From Enterococcus mundtii (GTDB lineage Bacteria > Bacillota > Bacilli > Lactobacillales > Enterococcaceae): a stretch of DNA of 64,000 bases. A model generated the notes under the pieces. It was not told the DNA's origin, ran no database searches, and saw only the letters and a program-made list of their open reading frames with translations. Location: contig NZ_CP018061.1 in assembly GCF_002813755.1 (NCBI RefSeq), forward strand, positions 1,974,001-2,038,000, read 5' to 3'. The stretch's first letter is position 1, and each line of letters opens with the position of its first letter. The translations under genes were made by a program, and so were the position numbers. This document shows positions 7,722 through 17,557 of the stretch, one piece after another.

Positions 7722-9020
7722 TTATGGGTAAATACGATTTAACAAACGTGGGAATGGAATTGCTTCACGTACATGATCGATCCCTGAGATCCAAGTCACT
7801 GTACGTTCTAAGCCTAAGCCGAAACCAGAATGTGGAACAGATCCGTATTTACGTAGATCTAGGTACCATGAGTATTCTTTTTCGTCTAAGCCATGATTCT
7901 TGATTTGTTCAAGTAAGAAATCATAGTCAGTCGCACGTTCACTTCCGCCGATGATCTCTCCATATCCTTCAGGTGCGATCATATCTGCACAAATCACGAC
8001 ATCTTCTCTTGTTGGATGTGGTTTCATATAGAATGGTTTGATCGCTTTTGGATAGTTCAAGATAAAGACTGGTTGTTCAAATGAGTTCGCAATGAACGTT
8101 TCGTGTGGTGAACCGAAATCATCGCCCCACTCGATATCGTCAAAGCCATTTTTCTTCAATAACTCGATAGCATCATCATACGTGATACGTGGGAAAGGTA
8201 ATTTAGTATAAGTTTTCAATACTTCTTTATCACGTTCTAAGACGTCTAAAGCATACTCGCAGTTATCTAATACACTTTGAACTAAGAAAGCAACATATTG
8301 TTCTTGTACTTCTAAGCTTTCTTCTTGATGCGTGAACGCCATTTCAGGTTCGATCATCCAAAATTCGATCAAATGACGACGTGTTTTTGATTTTTCAGCA
8401 CGGAAAGTTGGTCCAAATGAAAATACTTTACCAAATGCCATTGCAGCAGCTTCCATATACAATTGGCCGCTTTGTGACAGATATGCTTTTTGGTCAAAGT
8501 AGTTTGTCTCAAATAGATCGGTTGTTCCTTCTGGCGCAGAACCAGTCAAGATCGGTGGATCGATTTTAACGAATTGGTTGTTGTTGAAAAATTCGTAGGT
8601 TGCACGGATGATTTCATTTCGAATCTGCATCACTGCGTGTTGGCGAGAAGAACGTAACCATAAATGGCGATGATCCATCAAGAAATCTGTTCCATGTTCC
8701 TTTGGTGTGATCGGATAATCATGGCTTTCACTTACTACTTCAATGTTCGTGATCCCGATCTCATAGCCAAATTTAGAACGGCTGTCTTCACGAATCTCAC
8801 CTGTCACAAGGATCGATGTTTCTTGAGAAAGATTTTTTGCCATTTGGAAAACTTCCTCAGGCACTTCGCTTTTTACGACAACTCCTTGGAAGAATGCTGT
8901 CCCATCTCGCAATTGTAAAAAGGCGATTTTCCCACTTGAACGCTTATTAGCGACCCAAGCACCGATCGTTACTGTTTCGCCTACATGTTTTTTTGAATCG
9001 ATGATTTGAATTTGTTCCAC
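7722..9020 (-). CDS. asnS: Asparaginyl-tRNA synthetase
   Basis: A 432-residue class IIb aminoacyl-tRNA synthetase that charges tRNA-Asn. An N-terminal OB-fold (residues 1-105, [20 protein letters not shown]) binds the anticodon. The catalytic core holds motif 2 ([21 protein letters not shown]) and motif 3 ([15 protein letters not shown]). The start is a GTG behind AAAGGAG. It is the last gene of the cluster dinG, ypmB-like, aspB, asnS, the same order as in Bacillus, and sits 30 bases after aspB. Confidence 0.97.
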   Translation of the reverse strand: MEQIQIIDSKKHVGETVTIGAWVANKRSSGKIAFLQLRDGTAFFQGVVVKSEVPEEVFQMAKNLSQETSILVTGEIREDSRSKFGYEIGITNIEVVSESHDYPITPKEHGTDFLMDHRHLWLRSSRQHAVMQIRNEIIRATYEFFNNNQFVKIDPPILTGSAPEGTTDLFETNYFDQKAYLSQSGQLYMEAAAMAFGKVFSFGPTFRAEKSKTRRHLIEFWMIEPEMAFTHQEESLEVQEQYVAFLVQSVLDNCEYALDVLERDKEVLKTYTKLPFPRITYDDAIELLKKNGFDDIEWGDDFGSPHETFIANSFEQPVFILNYPKAIKPFYMKPHPTREDVVICADMIAPEGYGEIIGGSERATDYDFLLEQIKNHGLDEKEYSWYLDLRKYGSVPHSGFGLGLERTVTWISGIDHVREAIPFPRLLNRIYP

Positions 9021-9050
9021 GTAAAATTCTCCTTTGTCCTATAATAATTT

Positions 9051-10244
9051 CTATTCGTTTTGACTTTTACTCTCAATAAAACGTTGGATTCGTCGGATTC
9101 CTTCTTCTAACGTTGCTAGATTCGCCGCATAACTCAAACGAACATTTTCCGGTGCGCCGAAACCTTCACCTGTAACTAGAGCAACCCCTGCTTCTTCTAG
9201 TAGATCTTCGACCCACGGCGTCACTTGTTCATAGCCACATATCGCTAACGTTTCTTTCACATTCGGAAACAAGTAAAATGCGCCTTGTGGTCTTTTGACC
9301 GACACCCCGGGCAAATCAGCAACAAGCGGAAATACGATGTCTAGACGTTCTTCAAATGCTTTGCGCATCTCTTCAACGGTATCTTGTTCCCCTTGTAATG
9401 CTTCAACAGCCGCATATTGACTGACTGCAGTTGGGTTACTAGTTGATTGTGACGCAATCGCAATCATCCCATCAATGATTTTTTGATCACCGACCGCGTA
9501 TCCGATACGCCAGCCTGTCATTGCATAGGTTTTTGATACACCGTTGATGATTATCGTCTGTTCACGTATTGCTTTTGAAATCGTTGCAATTGGAGTAAAC
9601 TCATTGTCATTATAAACTAATCGGCCATAAATATCATCAGCAACTATTAAAATATCGTTTTTTACTGCCCATTCACCAATCTCTTGTAGTTCTTCTTTTG
9701 TATAGATCATCCCTGTCGGATTGGAAGGAGAATTGATAATGACTGCTTTTGTCTTGGAAGAACGTGCTTGTTCCAATTGTTCAAGGGTCACTTTGAAATC
9801 ATTGACTTCTTGACCCGTGACAAAAACAGGGACACCTTCTGCTAACTTGACTTGTTCCCCATAGCTCACCCAATAAGGCACTGGAATGATGACTTCATCT
9901 TTTGGATCTAGGATCGTTTGGAATAAGGCATAAAGGGCAAATTTCGCCCCGTCTGTCACAATCGTCTGAGAAGCATCGTAAGTCAATCCATAATAGGTTT
10001 CCAGATACGAAACGATTGCCTGCCTTAATTCTGGAATACCCGCTGTCGGCGTATAATAACTTGCTTTTCCATTCTTGATGGCTGCGATCGCTGCTTCTTG
10101 GATATTTTCAGGTGTAGCAAAATCAGGCTCTCCTACGGTCAAACTGATAATGTCTTTCCCTTGTGCTTTCAATGCCTTTGCTTTTGCTGCAGTTGCTAGT
10201 GTTACGGAAGGCTCTAAGCGTTCCACTCTTTTTGACTGTTTCAT
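9051..10244 (-). CDS. aspB: Pyridoxal-phosphate aspartate aminotransferase
   Basis: A 397-residue class I/II aminotransferase of subgroup I-gamma. It transfers the amino group between aspartate and 2-oxoglutarate, so it supplies aspartate and, with asnS downstream, links amino acid and tRNA metabolism. Visible motifs are the substrate loop SLTVGEPDFATP, INSPSNPTG, the VADDIYGRL aspartate that contacts PLP nitrogen, and the Schiff-base lysine in NGVSKTYAMTGWRIGY near residue 238. Complete; closely spaced in the dinG-asnS operon. Confidence 0.95.
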   Translation of the reverse strand: MKQSKRVERLEPSVTLATAAKAKALKAQGKDIISLTVGEPDFATPENIQEAAIAAIKNGKASYYTPTAGIPELRQAIVSYLETYYGLTYDASQTIVTDGAKFALYALFQTILDPKDEVIIPVPYWVSYGEQVKLAEGVPVFVTGQEVNDFKVTLEQLEQARSSKTKAVIINSPSNPTGMIYTKEELQEIGEWAVKNDILIVADDIYGRLVYNDNEFTPIATISKAIREQTIIINGVSKTYAMTGWRIGYAVGDQKIIDGMIAIASQSTSNPTAVSQYAAVEALQGEQDTVEEMRKAFEERLDIVFPLVADLPGVSVKRPQGAFYLFPNVKETLAICGYEQVTPWVEDLLEEAGVALVTGEGFGAPENVRLSYAANLATLEEGIRRIQRFIESKSQNE

Positions 10245-10270
10245 CCAATCTACCCTTTCATCCGTCTTTT

Positions 10271-10774
10271 CTATATCCCGCTGATGACTTTGACTTCCTC
10301 TCCCGTTTCAAAAGAAATTAAATAATAATTCAACTGGTCATCTGGCGTTTTGGCAATGACTTCCCATACTGGTTCATCTTTGTACATCCCTAAGGAAGCT
10401 TTTTCCACTTGTTGATCGGGATGCTTCTGGCTGATTTCTTGGCGGGCAGCTTCTTCGGTCAATCCTGCTTTTTGTTCTAAGACTTTTACTCGCTCACCTG
10501 ATTTAGGAATGATCACTGCAATATCTTGCCCTTTATCGTTTTGGCCTGTTAATGAAAAATAAGTGGCTTCTCGAGTAAACCAATAGAATTGGTCCACTTC
10601 CTCGAGATTTGCATATTGTTCAGCTAGCTTTGTCGCCTCTTGTTTCGCTTGCGTCATTGGGCGTGTCGCACGCAGATAAAAAATAGTGCTGATCACGATT
10701 ACTGCTAATAAAGCGATGATCAAGCCCAACAACACGCGATTGATCGTATGTTCTTTGTTTGTCTGATTCTTCAA
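10271..10774 (-). CDS. TseB/YpmB-like DUF5590 membrane protein
   Basis: A 167-residue protein with a short cytoplasmic tail, one transmembrane helix (about residues 14-33) and an extracytoplasmic part with two PepSY-like cystatin folds. This is the DUF5590 family; the Bacillus member (TseB/YpmB) influences cell wall elongation through a penicillin-binding protein. The start is TTG with GAAGGAG eleven bases upstream. The position between dinG and aspB is conserved in Firmicutes and supports the assignment. Confidence 0.85.
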   Translation of the reverse strand: MKNQTNKEHTINRVLLGLIIALLAVIVISTIFYLRATRPMTQAKQEATKLAEQYANLEEVDQFYWFTREATYFSLTGQNDKGQDIAVIIPKSGERVKVLEQKAGLTEEAARQEISQKHPDQQVEKASLGMYKDEPVWEVIAKTPDDQLNYYLISFETGEEVKVISGI

Positions 10775-10842
10775 GGACTGTCGCTCCTTCTTTTTTCATT
10801 GATGTCCATTATAACAGATTTCGAGGTGAAAATAGTCCTCGA

Positions 10843-13635
10843 TCATGGCTTAATTTCTTCGTTTTTGTTTAAGAAATCATGGATATCCTCACAAATTTGT
10901 TCAAAAGGCGCCTCTTGGACAGGTATTTTTTTAGGTAAGGCATGAATGATCCTCGCGCCATATTTTGCGGTCACCAATCGTCGATCTAAAATCAGCAAGA
11001 CGCCTTTGTCCGTTTCCGAACGGATCAAACGACCTAAAGCTTGTCTGACCTTCAATGCTGCCTTTGGTAAGGATTCTTGATAAAAAGGATTGATGCCTTC
11101 TGATTCTAAATACGCATTTCTCGCTTTGACCATCGGACGTTGTGGATGATCGAATGGCAGTCGCGTAATGACGACTAATTGTAACGCATCTCCTGGCAGG
11201 TCGACGCCTTCCCAAAAACTATCTGCACCGAATAGTACGCTCATTTCAGAAAGAACAAAGCGTTTCAATAGTTTCTCACGACTGCCACCGATTCCTTGAG
11301 CTAAAATCTCTCTTCCTTGTTCAAGCATTGTCAAATGCATTCGTTGATACACCTTTTGTAAAACATCATGAGAGGTAAACAAAACCAGAATTGGTCTTTT
11401 TTCTTGTCTGATCAACTGGTATAACACATCCGTTAAATAATCGACATATGCTGTACCACTTAATTGATTGATCTCTGGTGCTTCTTTTGGTACGAAGATC
11501 CGTGCTTGTTTTTCGTAATCATAAGGAGAGGCAATGACTTTCAGCGGAGTTCCTTCAATTCCTAATCGTTTCGCTAAATATTGACGATCTGGACCTACTT
11601 TTAATGTCCCACCTATATATAAAATCCGTTCATAGCGCTGATACCAAACTGTATTTGGGATCAGTGCGGCAGTGAAATCGTGGAGATGGAACATCGTCTG
11701 CTGAGGGGTGGCACCCGGAACGAACCAATGGACTAAACTTTCTTGCCAATTCTCCAACCATTCTTCCATAAAACTTGCTTGTTGATCTAAACGATCAAAT
11801 AAAGCATACAAACTTGCAAGATCGACACGCATTTGCTTCGTCCAACTTTCTTGAAGCACCTCTAACCCTGAACGGATCCTGTACTGTAATTCCTTTATTT
11901 CTTGGTAAAAAAGATGAAGATGGTCAATGGCTGTACTTGCTTCAAAAGATAATTTATCCAAGTCCTCTTTCATGATCATGACTTCTTCCGGGTAAGTTTG
12001 TCTTTTTTGTTGAGGTACGATCTCAAGTAGCCCTTCAGCTAAACAAAGCTGTGCCTCACGAAGCGCAGACAACTCTTCTTTGTAGATATCAAGCCAGCGC
12101 TGGCCTTCATGATTGGCTGGAAGATAGCCTTTGAAGCGATCGAACAAACGGTCAGGTTCTTCGAATAATTGTACTTCCTTGTTAAAATAGCTCAAACTGA
12201 ATCGTTGATCATTGACTTTTTCAGCAATCTCAGGCAAATGATGTGCTTCATCAATCAATAAATAAGGACTTTCAGGCAACAACGGTGTCTTTCTTTGTGT
12301 TTCTTGGACTAAAAAAGCATGGTTGACGATCAAGAAGTTACTTTGCTTGATTTGTCGATGCAAGAATCGAATAAAATCTTGTTCATAGAACGCTTGTTTT
12401 TTCGCTAAAAAGTCAAGCCCACGATGCGAAACATCTGTAAAAAAGGCATGATTCAAATTCGTTAGATGCAACTCATCTAAATCTCCTGTTTTCGTCTGTG
12501 TCAGCCAGACAAGAACCGTCATTTGATAGAGTGCATACTGCTTTTGCTCTTTTGGCTCAAGTAGTGTGGCTTTAAACCGTTGCAAATCGAGATAATGGCG
12601 GTAGCTTTTGATAATCGTCGCTTGGATCGGTTGGTCGAATAATTGGTTTAACAAAGGAATATCTTTTTCCATGATCTGCTCTTGTAAAACAAGCGATACC
12701 GTACTGATAACTGCCGGCTTCTCCGGTGTGGCTAAGTAGCTAAGAGGCAATAGATAACCAATCGTCTTACCCATACCAGTCGCTGCTTCGATCATCAAAT
12801 TTTTCGATTCATCTTTGGTAAAATGATCATAGACAACATTCATCAAACGATTTTGTTCTTTACGATATATCAACGTTTTTCCAAATATTTTTTCTTTCGC
12901 TTGTTTTTTTCTTGGATAATCTTTATGGCCATAGTAAACTTCTGAAAACAGTTCGACTTCTTTTTTTTGTAAGGCGATCCCCTCGATGATTTCCAGTTCA
13001 TCGGATAAAGGGGGTGGCTGCTTTCTCAGTTCGTTGGTGATTTGTTCGATGAATAATCTGGTATCCATCCCTGTATGCTTGCTCAGTTTCACGATCTGTT
13101 CAAGCGTCACTAAAGGTAACTGACGCATCCGTTCTTCAATCAGTAAGAGCAACTGTGCTGTCACTTCTGCATCACTGTCTGCCTGATGGGGGTTATCGTG
13201 GATAAAACCCAGACTTTCTGACAAATCAGCTAAACGAAAGCTCGGTTCGGTCGGCAAAAATATCTGTGCCAACTCGACCGTATCGATTCCCGGAATCTTT
13301 AATTTAGGTACGCCACAGCGAGTCAATTCATGATTCAAAAACTGATAATCAAAATAAATATTATGCGCCACGAAGATAGTATCCGCTAGAAGGTTGTAAA
13401 TCGTTTGTGCTACATCTTCAAAATAGGGTGAACGATGGACACGTTGATTGGTGATCCCTGTCAAATGCTGGATCTGTTTTGAGATTTTTCGCCCAGGGTT
13501 GATATCCATCGAATAACGAGAGGTGATCCGCCCATCTTCGATCATGACACATCCAAATTGGATAATGCGATCTTCTTTTGGATTTGTCCCAGTCGTTTCA
13601 ATATCAACGACTGCATAAGTTTTCGGTTTCAACAT
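10843..13635 (-). CDS. dinG: DinG-type helicase with N-terminal DEDDh exonuclease
   Basis: A 930-residue fusion. Residues 1-165 are a DnaQ-like 3'-5' exonuclease (VDIETTG, VAHNIYFDYQFL, HQADSDAEVT). The rest is an XPD/DinG superfamily 2 helicase with Walker A AATGMGKT near residue 285, a DEAHH box near 461, and a C-terminal motif LGRLIRSETDKG. The four Fe-S cysteines of the proteobacterial enzyme are not apparent, as is usual for the Firmicutes version, in which the helicase part may be an ATP-regulated nuclease accessory rather than an unwinding enzyme. First gene of the operon; a TATAAT lies about 40 bases upstream of the ATG (13672-13677). Confidence 0.95.
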   Translation of the reverse strand: MLKPKTYAVVDIETTGTNPKEDRIIQFGCVMIEDGRITSRYSMDINPGRKISKQIQHLTGITNQRVHRSPYFEDVAQTIYNLLADTIFVAHNIYFDYQFLNHELTRCGVPKLKIPGIDTVELAQIFLPTEPSFRLADLSESLGFIHDNPHQADSDAEVTAQLLLLIEERMRQLPLVTLEQIVKLSKHTGMDTRLFIEQITNELRKQPPPLSDELEIIEGIALQKKEVELFSEVYYGHKDYPRKKQAKEKIFGKTLIYRKEQNRLMNVVYDHFTKDESKNLMIEAATGMGKTIGYLLPLSYLATPEKPAVISTVSLVLQEQIMEKDIPLLNQLFDQPIQATIIKSYRHYLDLQRFKATLLEPKEQKQYALYQMTVLVWLTQTKTGDLDELHLTNLNHAFFTDVSHRGLDFLAKKQAFYEQDFIRFLHRQIKQSNFLIVNHAFLVQETQRKTPLLPESPYLLIDEAHHLPEIAEKVNDQRFSLSYFNKEVQLFEEPDRLFDRFKGYLPANHEGQRWLDIYKEELSALREAQLCLAEGLLEIVPQQKRQTYPEEVMIMKEDLDKLSFEASTAIDHLHLFYQEIKELQYRIRSGLEVLQESWTKQMRVDLASLYALFDRLDQQASFMEEWLENWQESLVHWFVPGATPQQTMFHLHDFTAALIPNTVWYQRYERILYIGGTLKVGPDRQYLAKRLGIEGTPLKVIASPYDYEKQARIFVPKEAPEINQLSGTAYVDYLTDVLYQLIRQEKRPILVLFTSHDVLQKVYQRMHLTMLEQGREILAQGIGGSREKLLKRFVLSEMSVLFGADSFWEGVDLPGDALQLVVITRLPFDHPQRPMVKARNAYLESEGINPFYQESLPKAALKVRQALGRLIRSETDKGVLLILDRRLVTAKYGARIIHALPKKIPVQEAPFEQICEDIHDFLNKNEEIKP

Positions 13636-13854
13636 ATCTTCCTCTTCTCTTCCCTCTAGTCTTCTTTTGAAATTATACTACAAATCACTTGAAAATTCTT
13701 AGGAAATCAACCTAAAGCATACGTCTGTTGTTATCTTTGCCACTAAGAGAAACAGTAAGTCCACTTCCAGCCTCCTTCTCTCGTTATCACTCATCCAACC
13801 ATGCAAGGCGATGTCTAAGGTGTAGAGAATCAGAGCATATGAAAAGAAAACACA

Positions 13855-13894
13855 AAAAAGCCCAGACCGCTAGGAACTAGCAGACTGAGCTTTT
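13855..13894 (-). terminator. Terminator of the cold shock gene
   Basis: Imperfect hairpin with arms around a CTAG GAA CTAG core, ending in AAGC/GCTT, then six or more T on the minus strand. The 174 bases between this and the dinG promoter hold nothing I can identify. Confidence 0.85.
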
Positions 13895-13911
13895 ATTTAG
13901 TAGTGGGTTAA

Positions 13912-14112
13912 TTAAGCTTTAACAACGTTAGTTGCTTGAGGGCCACGTTGACCTTCTTCAACATCGAAGTTTACTGTTTGGCCTTCTTCTAAAGTTTTGA
14001 ATCCATCACCTTGGATAGCTGAGAAATGAACGAATACATCGTTGCCGTTTTCTGCTGTAATGAAACCGAAACCTTTTTCTGAGTTAAACCATTTCACTGT
14101 ACCTGTTTCCAT
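13912..14112 (-). CDS. Cold shock protein (CspA family)
   Basis: A 66-residue single-stranded nucleic acid chaperone. Both RNA-binding motifs are intact: RNP1 KGFGFI (residues 13-18) and RNP2 VFVHF (26-30). Members melt mRNA structure during cold adaptation and in growing cells. The ATG follows AAGGAGG. The 5' untranslated region is long, about 110 bases from the predicted start point, as is common for csp genes whose leader refolds at low temperature. Which paralogue this is cannot be told from the window. Confidence 0.95.
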   Translation of the reverse strand: METGTVKWFNSEKGFGFITAENGNDVFVHFSAIQGDGFKTLEEGQTVNFDVEEGQRGPQATNVVKA

Positions 14113-14238
14113 AATAAAAATCCTCCTTGTGTATCAAACACATATTTTGCAATTACTTGAATGGTGAATATCTGGAAGATGTTTATTTGAAACAAACTAC
14201 CAAGATTACCGAACAAAAACTACATAGTTATTGTAGCA
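14113..14238 (-). promoter_or_regulatory. csp promoter and long 5' leader
   Basis: An extended -10 (TG-C-TACAAT, 14230-14238) predicts a transcript start near 14223 and a leader of roughly 110 bases. The region from 14239 to 14395 is AT-rich and otherwise empty. Confidence 0.55.
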
Positions 14239-14395
14239 CATTAATTACAGTTTAGCTAGTAAATTTTGGACTTTTTTTATTTTTTTTTCATTCTTTTGCT
14301 TATTTCTCCAAAAAAAACGAACGTTTTTAATTTACACTTAAAAAAAATTCACTTTTCAACTTGCTGATCTTCCCATCTTTCTCCTGAGAAATAAG

Positions 14396-14436
14396 AAAAA
14401 GCCACGAAATCAAGTAAATGATTTGCATGGCTTTTC
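14396..14436. terminator. Terminator after the eRF1-like gene
   Basis: Arms AAAAGCCA and TGGCTTTT with an inner AAATCA/TGATTT stem and T tract. Confidence 0.8.
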
Positions 14437-14486
14437 CTTTCTTATTAAATGGATGACCAATCGTTTCTAGGTACTGTTCCTAGAGA

Positions 14487-15593
14487 CTAATAACGTAATA
14501 TCGCGGTCAAACTCTTTTCGTCAGGCGCATCTTTTTGATCCAAGATAAAGACTTGTCCGCCATTAGTGATCACGTCGTCAGCCAGTTGATTCAACACTTG
14601 TCGACGGTCGTATTCTGTTTCTGGGTCTTCACCAAATCCGTCAGCCAGATTAGAGGTTGCGATAAATAAGTGAGAAATCTTCCCTTCTTTCGCTGCTGGC
14701 ACGATGTCCACTAGTTGATCCAAGAATTTTTTATCTAACAATTGATTGTAGCTACTTGCTTCCTTCGCTGCCAGTTCATCCGAAAGTTTCTTCGCACCTG
14801 CTTCGATATCTTTTAAAGATAATTGGGCAGGTGAAGCTGAGATCGCTACATCTGAACGGTAATAAGGGTTTTTTGCCACTTTTTTGAACATTGTTTGATT
14901 CTCAGGCAAAGCGTACAAGTACACAGGCCATTTTTCAGGATTATCCAAGCTGTCTTTAAGAAATTCATCGACCGCTTGATAATAATTGATCCAGTCAATT
15001 TCAACTTCTTCGTCTTTCGGGTTCACCCCATGGAATGTTGAGCCTTCACTACCATTTGACGAGTAGTTGATACCTCCACCTGTCAACTCAGAGCCTAAAG
15101 CTGTCACCACATCTGTTGGTGCTCCTTCGGGTAGATCAACTTCTTTTACTTGTTTGTTGCTTACTTCGTAAAGCTTCATTGAATCACGATTCAATCCCAG
15201 TAAATAATACGAGTAGTTAAAATGTCCATTTTTGATGATCGCTAATAAATAAGGTAGATCACTTACATAATATTGATCATCTACTGCAATGCTCAAACGA
15301 TGAACAATGGTACTTTCAGGAGACAAGATCACCGCGACACTCGCAGTGGCACTGCGCCAAAATGAAGCATCTTCTAGTAGTTGATCGATCTTTTTTTGAA
15401 AAATCGACCAATCATGCTCCGCATATTTCTTTTCAAAACGTTTTTTTGCTTCTTTTGCAAAGTTCTTGAATTTGATCTGATCTTTTTCCACATCTTGATG
15501 TGCAACGTGAGTGTTTAGCATAATAGTAATAAATGGTCCTTTGGCACCTTCTGAAGTCAGTTGTGACAGTAACTCTCTATCCTTTTTCGCCAT
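14487..15593 (-). CDS. Bacterial eRF1-like (baeRF) family protein
   Basis: A 368-residue soluble protein resembling the bacterial archaeo-eukaryotic release factor-like family. It starts with KKDRELLSQLTSEGAKGPFITIMLNTH, has a central segment where a Ser/Gly-rich loop follows GSELTGGG, and ends with a Rossmann-like third domain (HLFIATSNLADGFGEDPETE, then VFILDQKDAP). Such proteins are predicted to act at ribosomes or on peptidyl-tRNA, but no function is established. The start at MAKKD is chosen for the AGGAGGGG site eight codons into the longer reading. It is monocistronic. Confidence 0.7.
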   Translation of the reverse strand: MAKKDRELLSQLTSEGAKGPFITIMLNTHVAHQDVEKDQIKFKNFAKEAKKRFEKKYAEHDWSIFQKKIDQLLEDASFWRSATASVAVILSPESTIVHRLSIAVDDQYYVSDLPYLLAIIKNGHFNYSYYLLGLNRDSMKLYEVSNKQVKEVDLPEGAPTDVVTALGSELTGGGINYSSNGSEGSTFHGVNPKDEEVEIDWINYYQAVDEFLKDSLDNPEKWPVYLYALPENQTMFKKVAKNPYYRSDVAISASPAQLSLKDIEAGAKKLSDELAAKEASSYNQLLDKKFLDQLVDIVPAAKEGKISHLFIATSNLADGFGEDPETEYDRRQVLNQLADDVITNGGQVFILDQKDAPDEKSLTAILRY

Positions 15594-15833
15594 AAACGTA
15601 CCCCTCCTAAAAATCATTTCTTCAATACTACTAACTAAAGTCTACCACAACCATTTTTATCCATAAAACAAAATGACCCCTAGACAAAAAAAACGTTTTC
15701 AATCTCATCTCTAACTATGGCTTGTTTTCTTCAACTATTCTTCAAAATTTCATCAATGATTCGTTACATTTCACAGCGAAATTATTCATACCTAACTGAT
15801 AACATAAAGAAAAATAGAAATCGAGGTGTTTTT

Positions 15834-15950
15834 ATGCAATTATTGATGATATTTAGTTTACTATGTATGACTGCTCTATTTGTATTCACTGCCTTTCGTC
15901 TAAATGAACCCGAGGCTCAACCTGTGCGAGTCAAAAAGAATCAACGCTAA
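15834..15950 (+). CDS. Small single-span membrane protein, 38 residues
   Basis: A 38-residue protein consisting of one hydrophobic helix (LLMIFSLLCMTALFVFTAF) followed by a polar tail RLNEPEAQPVRVKKNQR. A GAGGTG site lies nine bases before the ATG. I recognise no family. The hydrophobic-then-basic layout and the separate ribosome binding site make a real membrane miniprotein likely. The longer in-frame reading that begins at 15717 has no site and adds unrelated residues. It precedes dacA by 120 bases, in which dacA has its own promoter, so co-function is uncertain. Confidence 0.55.
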   Translation: MQLLMIFSLLCMTALFVFTAFRLNEPEAQPVRVKKNQR

Positions 15951-15998
15951 CTATCCTCTTGTGTTCGTTTGGTTTATCTAAAGTTTTTTTCAGAAAGA

Positions 15999-16027
15999 TT
16001 GAAACTACGCACACTCTCTGATAAAAT
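15999..16027 (+). promoter_or_regulatory. Promoter of dacA
   Basis: TTGAAA (15999-16004), 17-base spacer, TAAAAT (16022-16027), 43 bases before the ATG. Confidence 0.65.
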
Positions 16028-16070
16028 TTTAATTTGTAGCAAATCAAATTAAAAAACAAGGAGATTGGAC

Positions 16071-17378
16071 ATGGGCACTAAGAAAAAACATTTCGCTTTA
16101 CTGTTGGCAACGCTTCTTTTGACGTTAGGATCATTCTTGCCAACTTTATCCGTACAGGCCGATGAAGCATTTTCTGTGAATTCCCAAGCAGCCTTTGCTG
16201 TGGATGCAACAAGCGGAAAAATTTTATACGACCAAGACGGAGAAAAAACAATGGGGATCGCGTCAATCTCAAAAATCATCGGGTTGTACATCGTACTTGA
16301 CCAAGTCAAAGAAGGAAAATTATCTTGGGATGATGAAGTGGCAATCTCCGATTATGCTGAAACATTAAGCATCGCACCTAATTTATCGAATGTTCCCTTA
16401 CATAAGGAGAATACCTATACTGTAAAAGAACTTTTTGACTCTGCCTTTATCCAATCAGCCAACGCATCAATGGTCGCTTTAGCTGAAAAGATCTCTGGTA
16501 GTGAAACAGCATTTCTGACTGTCATGAATGACCAGTTAAAAGAATGGGGCATTGAAAATGCAACGATCGTCAATGTTTCTGGGTTGAACAATGTTTACCT
16601 TGGCGCAAATCGTCCAGAAGGGACTGGCGAGGCAGATGAAAATCAAATGTCCGCAAAAGACGTAGCAATCATCGCACGTCACCTGTTACTCGATTTCCCT
16701 GAGGTACTAGAAGTGACGAGCACTGCAACAAAAATGTTTGGTGAAAACACACAATCCCCGGTGGAAATGGTCAATTGGAATTGGATGCTTCCAGGTTTTA
16801 TCAACTTCAAAGAAGGCGTTGATGGACTAAAAACTGGAACAACTGATTTTGCTGGTGCTTGTTTTGTCGGTACCATCGAACGAGACGGCAAACGCATCAT
16901 TACAGTCATATTGAATGCTGAAGGTCATGAGCAAAACCCAAGCGTTCGCTTCACCGAGACGGCTCGCTTGATGGATTATTGCTATGATAACTGGTCAGTC
17001 AAAGAAATCGGTAAAGCAAACGCAAGCATTCCTTCACTCAAATCGATCGATGTGAAAAACGGAAAAGAAACTTCTGTCAATGTCGTATTAAAAAGCCCAG
17101 TCAGTGTCTGGGTCAGAAATGATATGGATACGGGTCAATTGACGATCACACCTAAGATCAATGAAACAAAGGTAAAGGATAATGAACTTGAAGCACCGAT
17201 CGTTAGAGGCACAAAGGTTGGCACAGCCACCATCACTTTAGCTGATGATCAATTGGGTTACTTAGAAGATGGTGCCTCTCCAAGCACAGACATCATCACT
17301 GCTAGTTCGGTGGAAAAAGCGAACATCTTTGTGATTGGCTGGCGCAATGTCACTAATTTTTTCAGTAATCTATTCTAA
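16071..17378 (+). CDS. dacA: D-alanyl-D-alanine carboxypeptidase (PBP5 type)
   Basis: A 435-residue low-molecular-weight penicillin-binding protein that trims the terminal D-Ala from peptidoglycan pentapeptides at the outer membrane face. A signal peptide ends at about SVQADEA. Active-site motifs are SISK (near residue 65), SAN (near 127) and KTGT (near 253). A PBP5 C-terminal beta domain follows, and the last 20 residues (IFVIGWRNVTNFFSNLF) form an amphipathic membrane anchor. The ATG after AAGGAGATTGGAC is used rather than the TTG two codons earlier. Monocistronic, with promoter and terminator in place. Confidence 0.95.
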   Translation: MGTKKKHFALLLATLLLTLGSFLPTLSVQADEAFSVNSQAAFAVDATSGKILYDQDGEKTMGIASISKIIGLYIVLDQVKEGKLSWDDEVAISDYAETLSIAPNLSNVPLHKENTYTVKELFDSAFIQSANASMVALAEKISGSETAFLTVMNDQLKEWGIENATIVNVSGLNNVYLGANRPEGTGEADENQMSAKDVAIIARHLLLDFPEVLEVTSTATKMFGENTQSPVEMVNWNWMLPGFINFKEGVDGLKTGTTDFAGACFVGTIERDGKRIITVILNAEGHEQNPSVRFTETARLMDYCYDNWSVKEIGKANASIPSLKSIDVKNGKETSVNVVLKSPVSVWVRNDMDTGQLTITPKINETKVKDNELEAPIVRGTKVGTATITLADDQLGYLEDGASPSTDIITASSVEKANIFVIGWRNVTNFFSNLF

Positions 17379-17410
17379 ATAAAAATTCCAAATAGTTAGA
17401 TCAACTACTT

Positions 17411-17483
17411 ACCCAAACAGTCAAAGCTGGCTCTTCTTCACGAATCGACGAGACGCCATCAACCTTTACTGTTTGGGTATTTT
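17411..17483 (+). terminator. Terminator of dacA
   Basis: Perfect 11-base arms ACCCAAACAGT (17411-17421) and ACTGTTTGGGT (17468-17478) with a 46-base loop and a T tract. Confidence 0.7.
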
Positions 17484-17557
17484 TCTGTTTCTTACAGAAA
17501 ATAAATGTATTTTCTATTTTTTCTTTTTTTATAACAGCATTTTTACAAATTTTTCGT

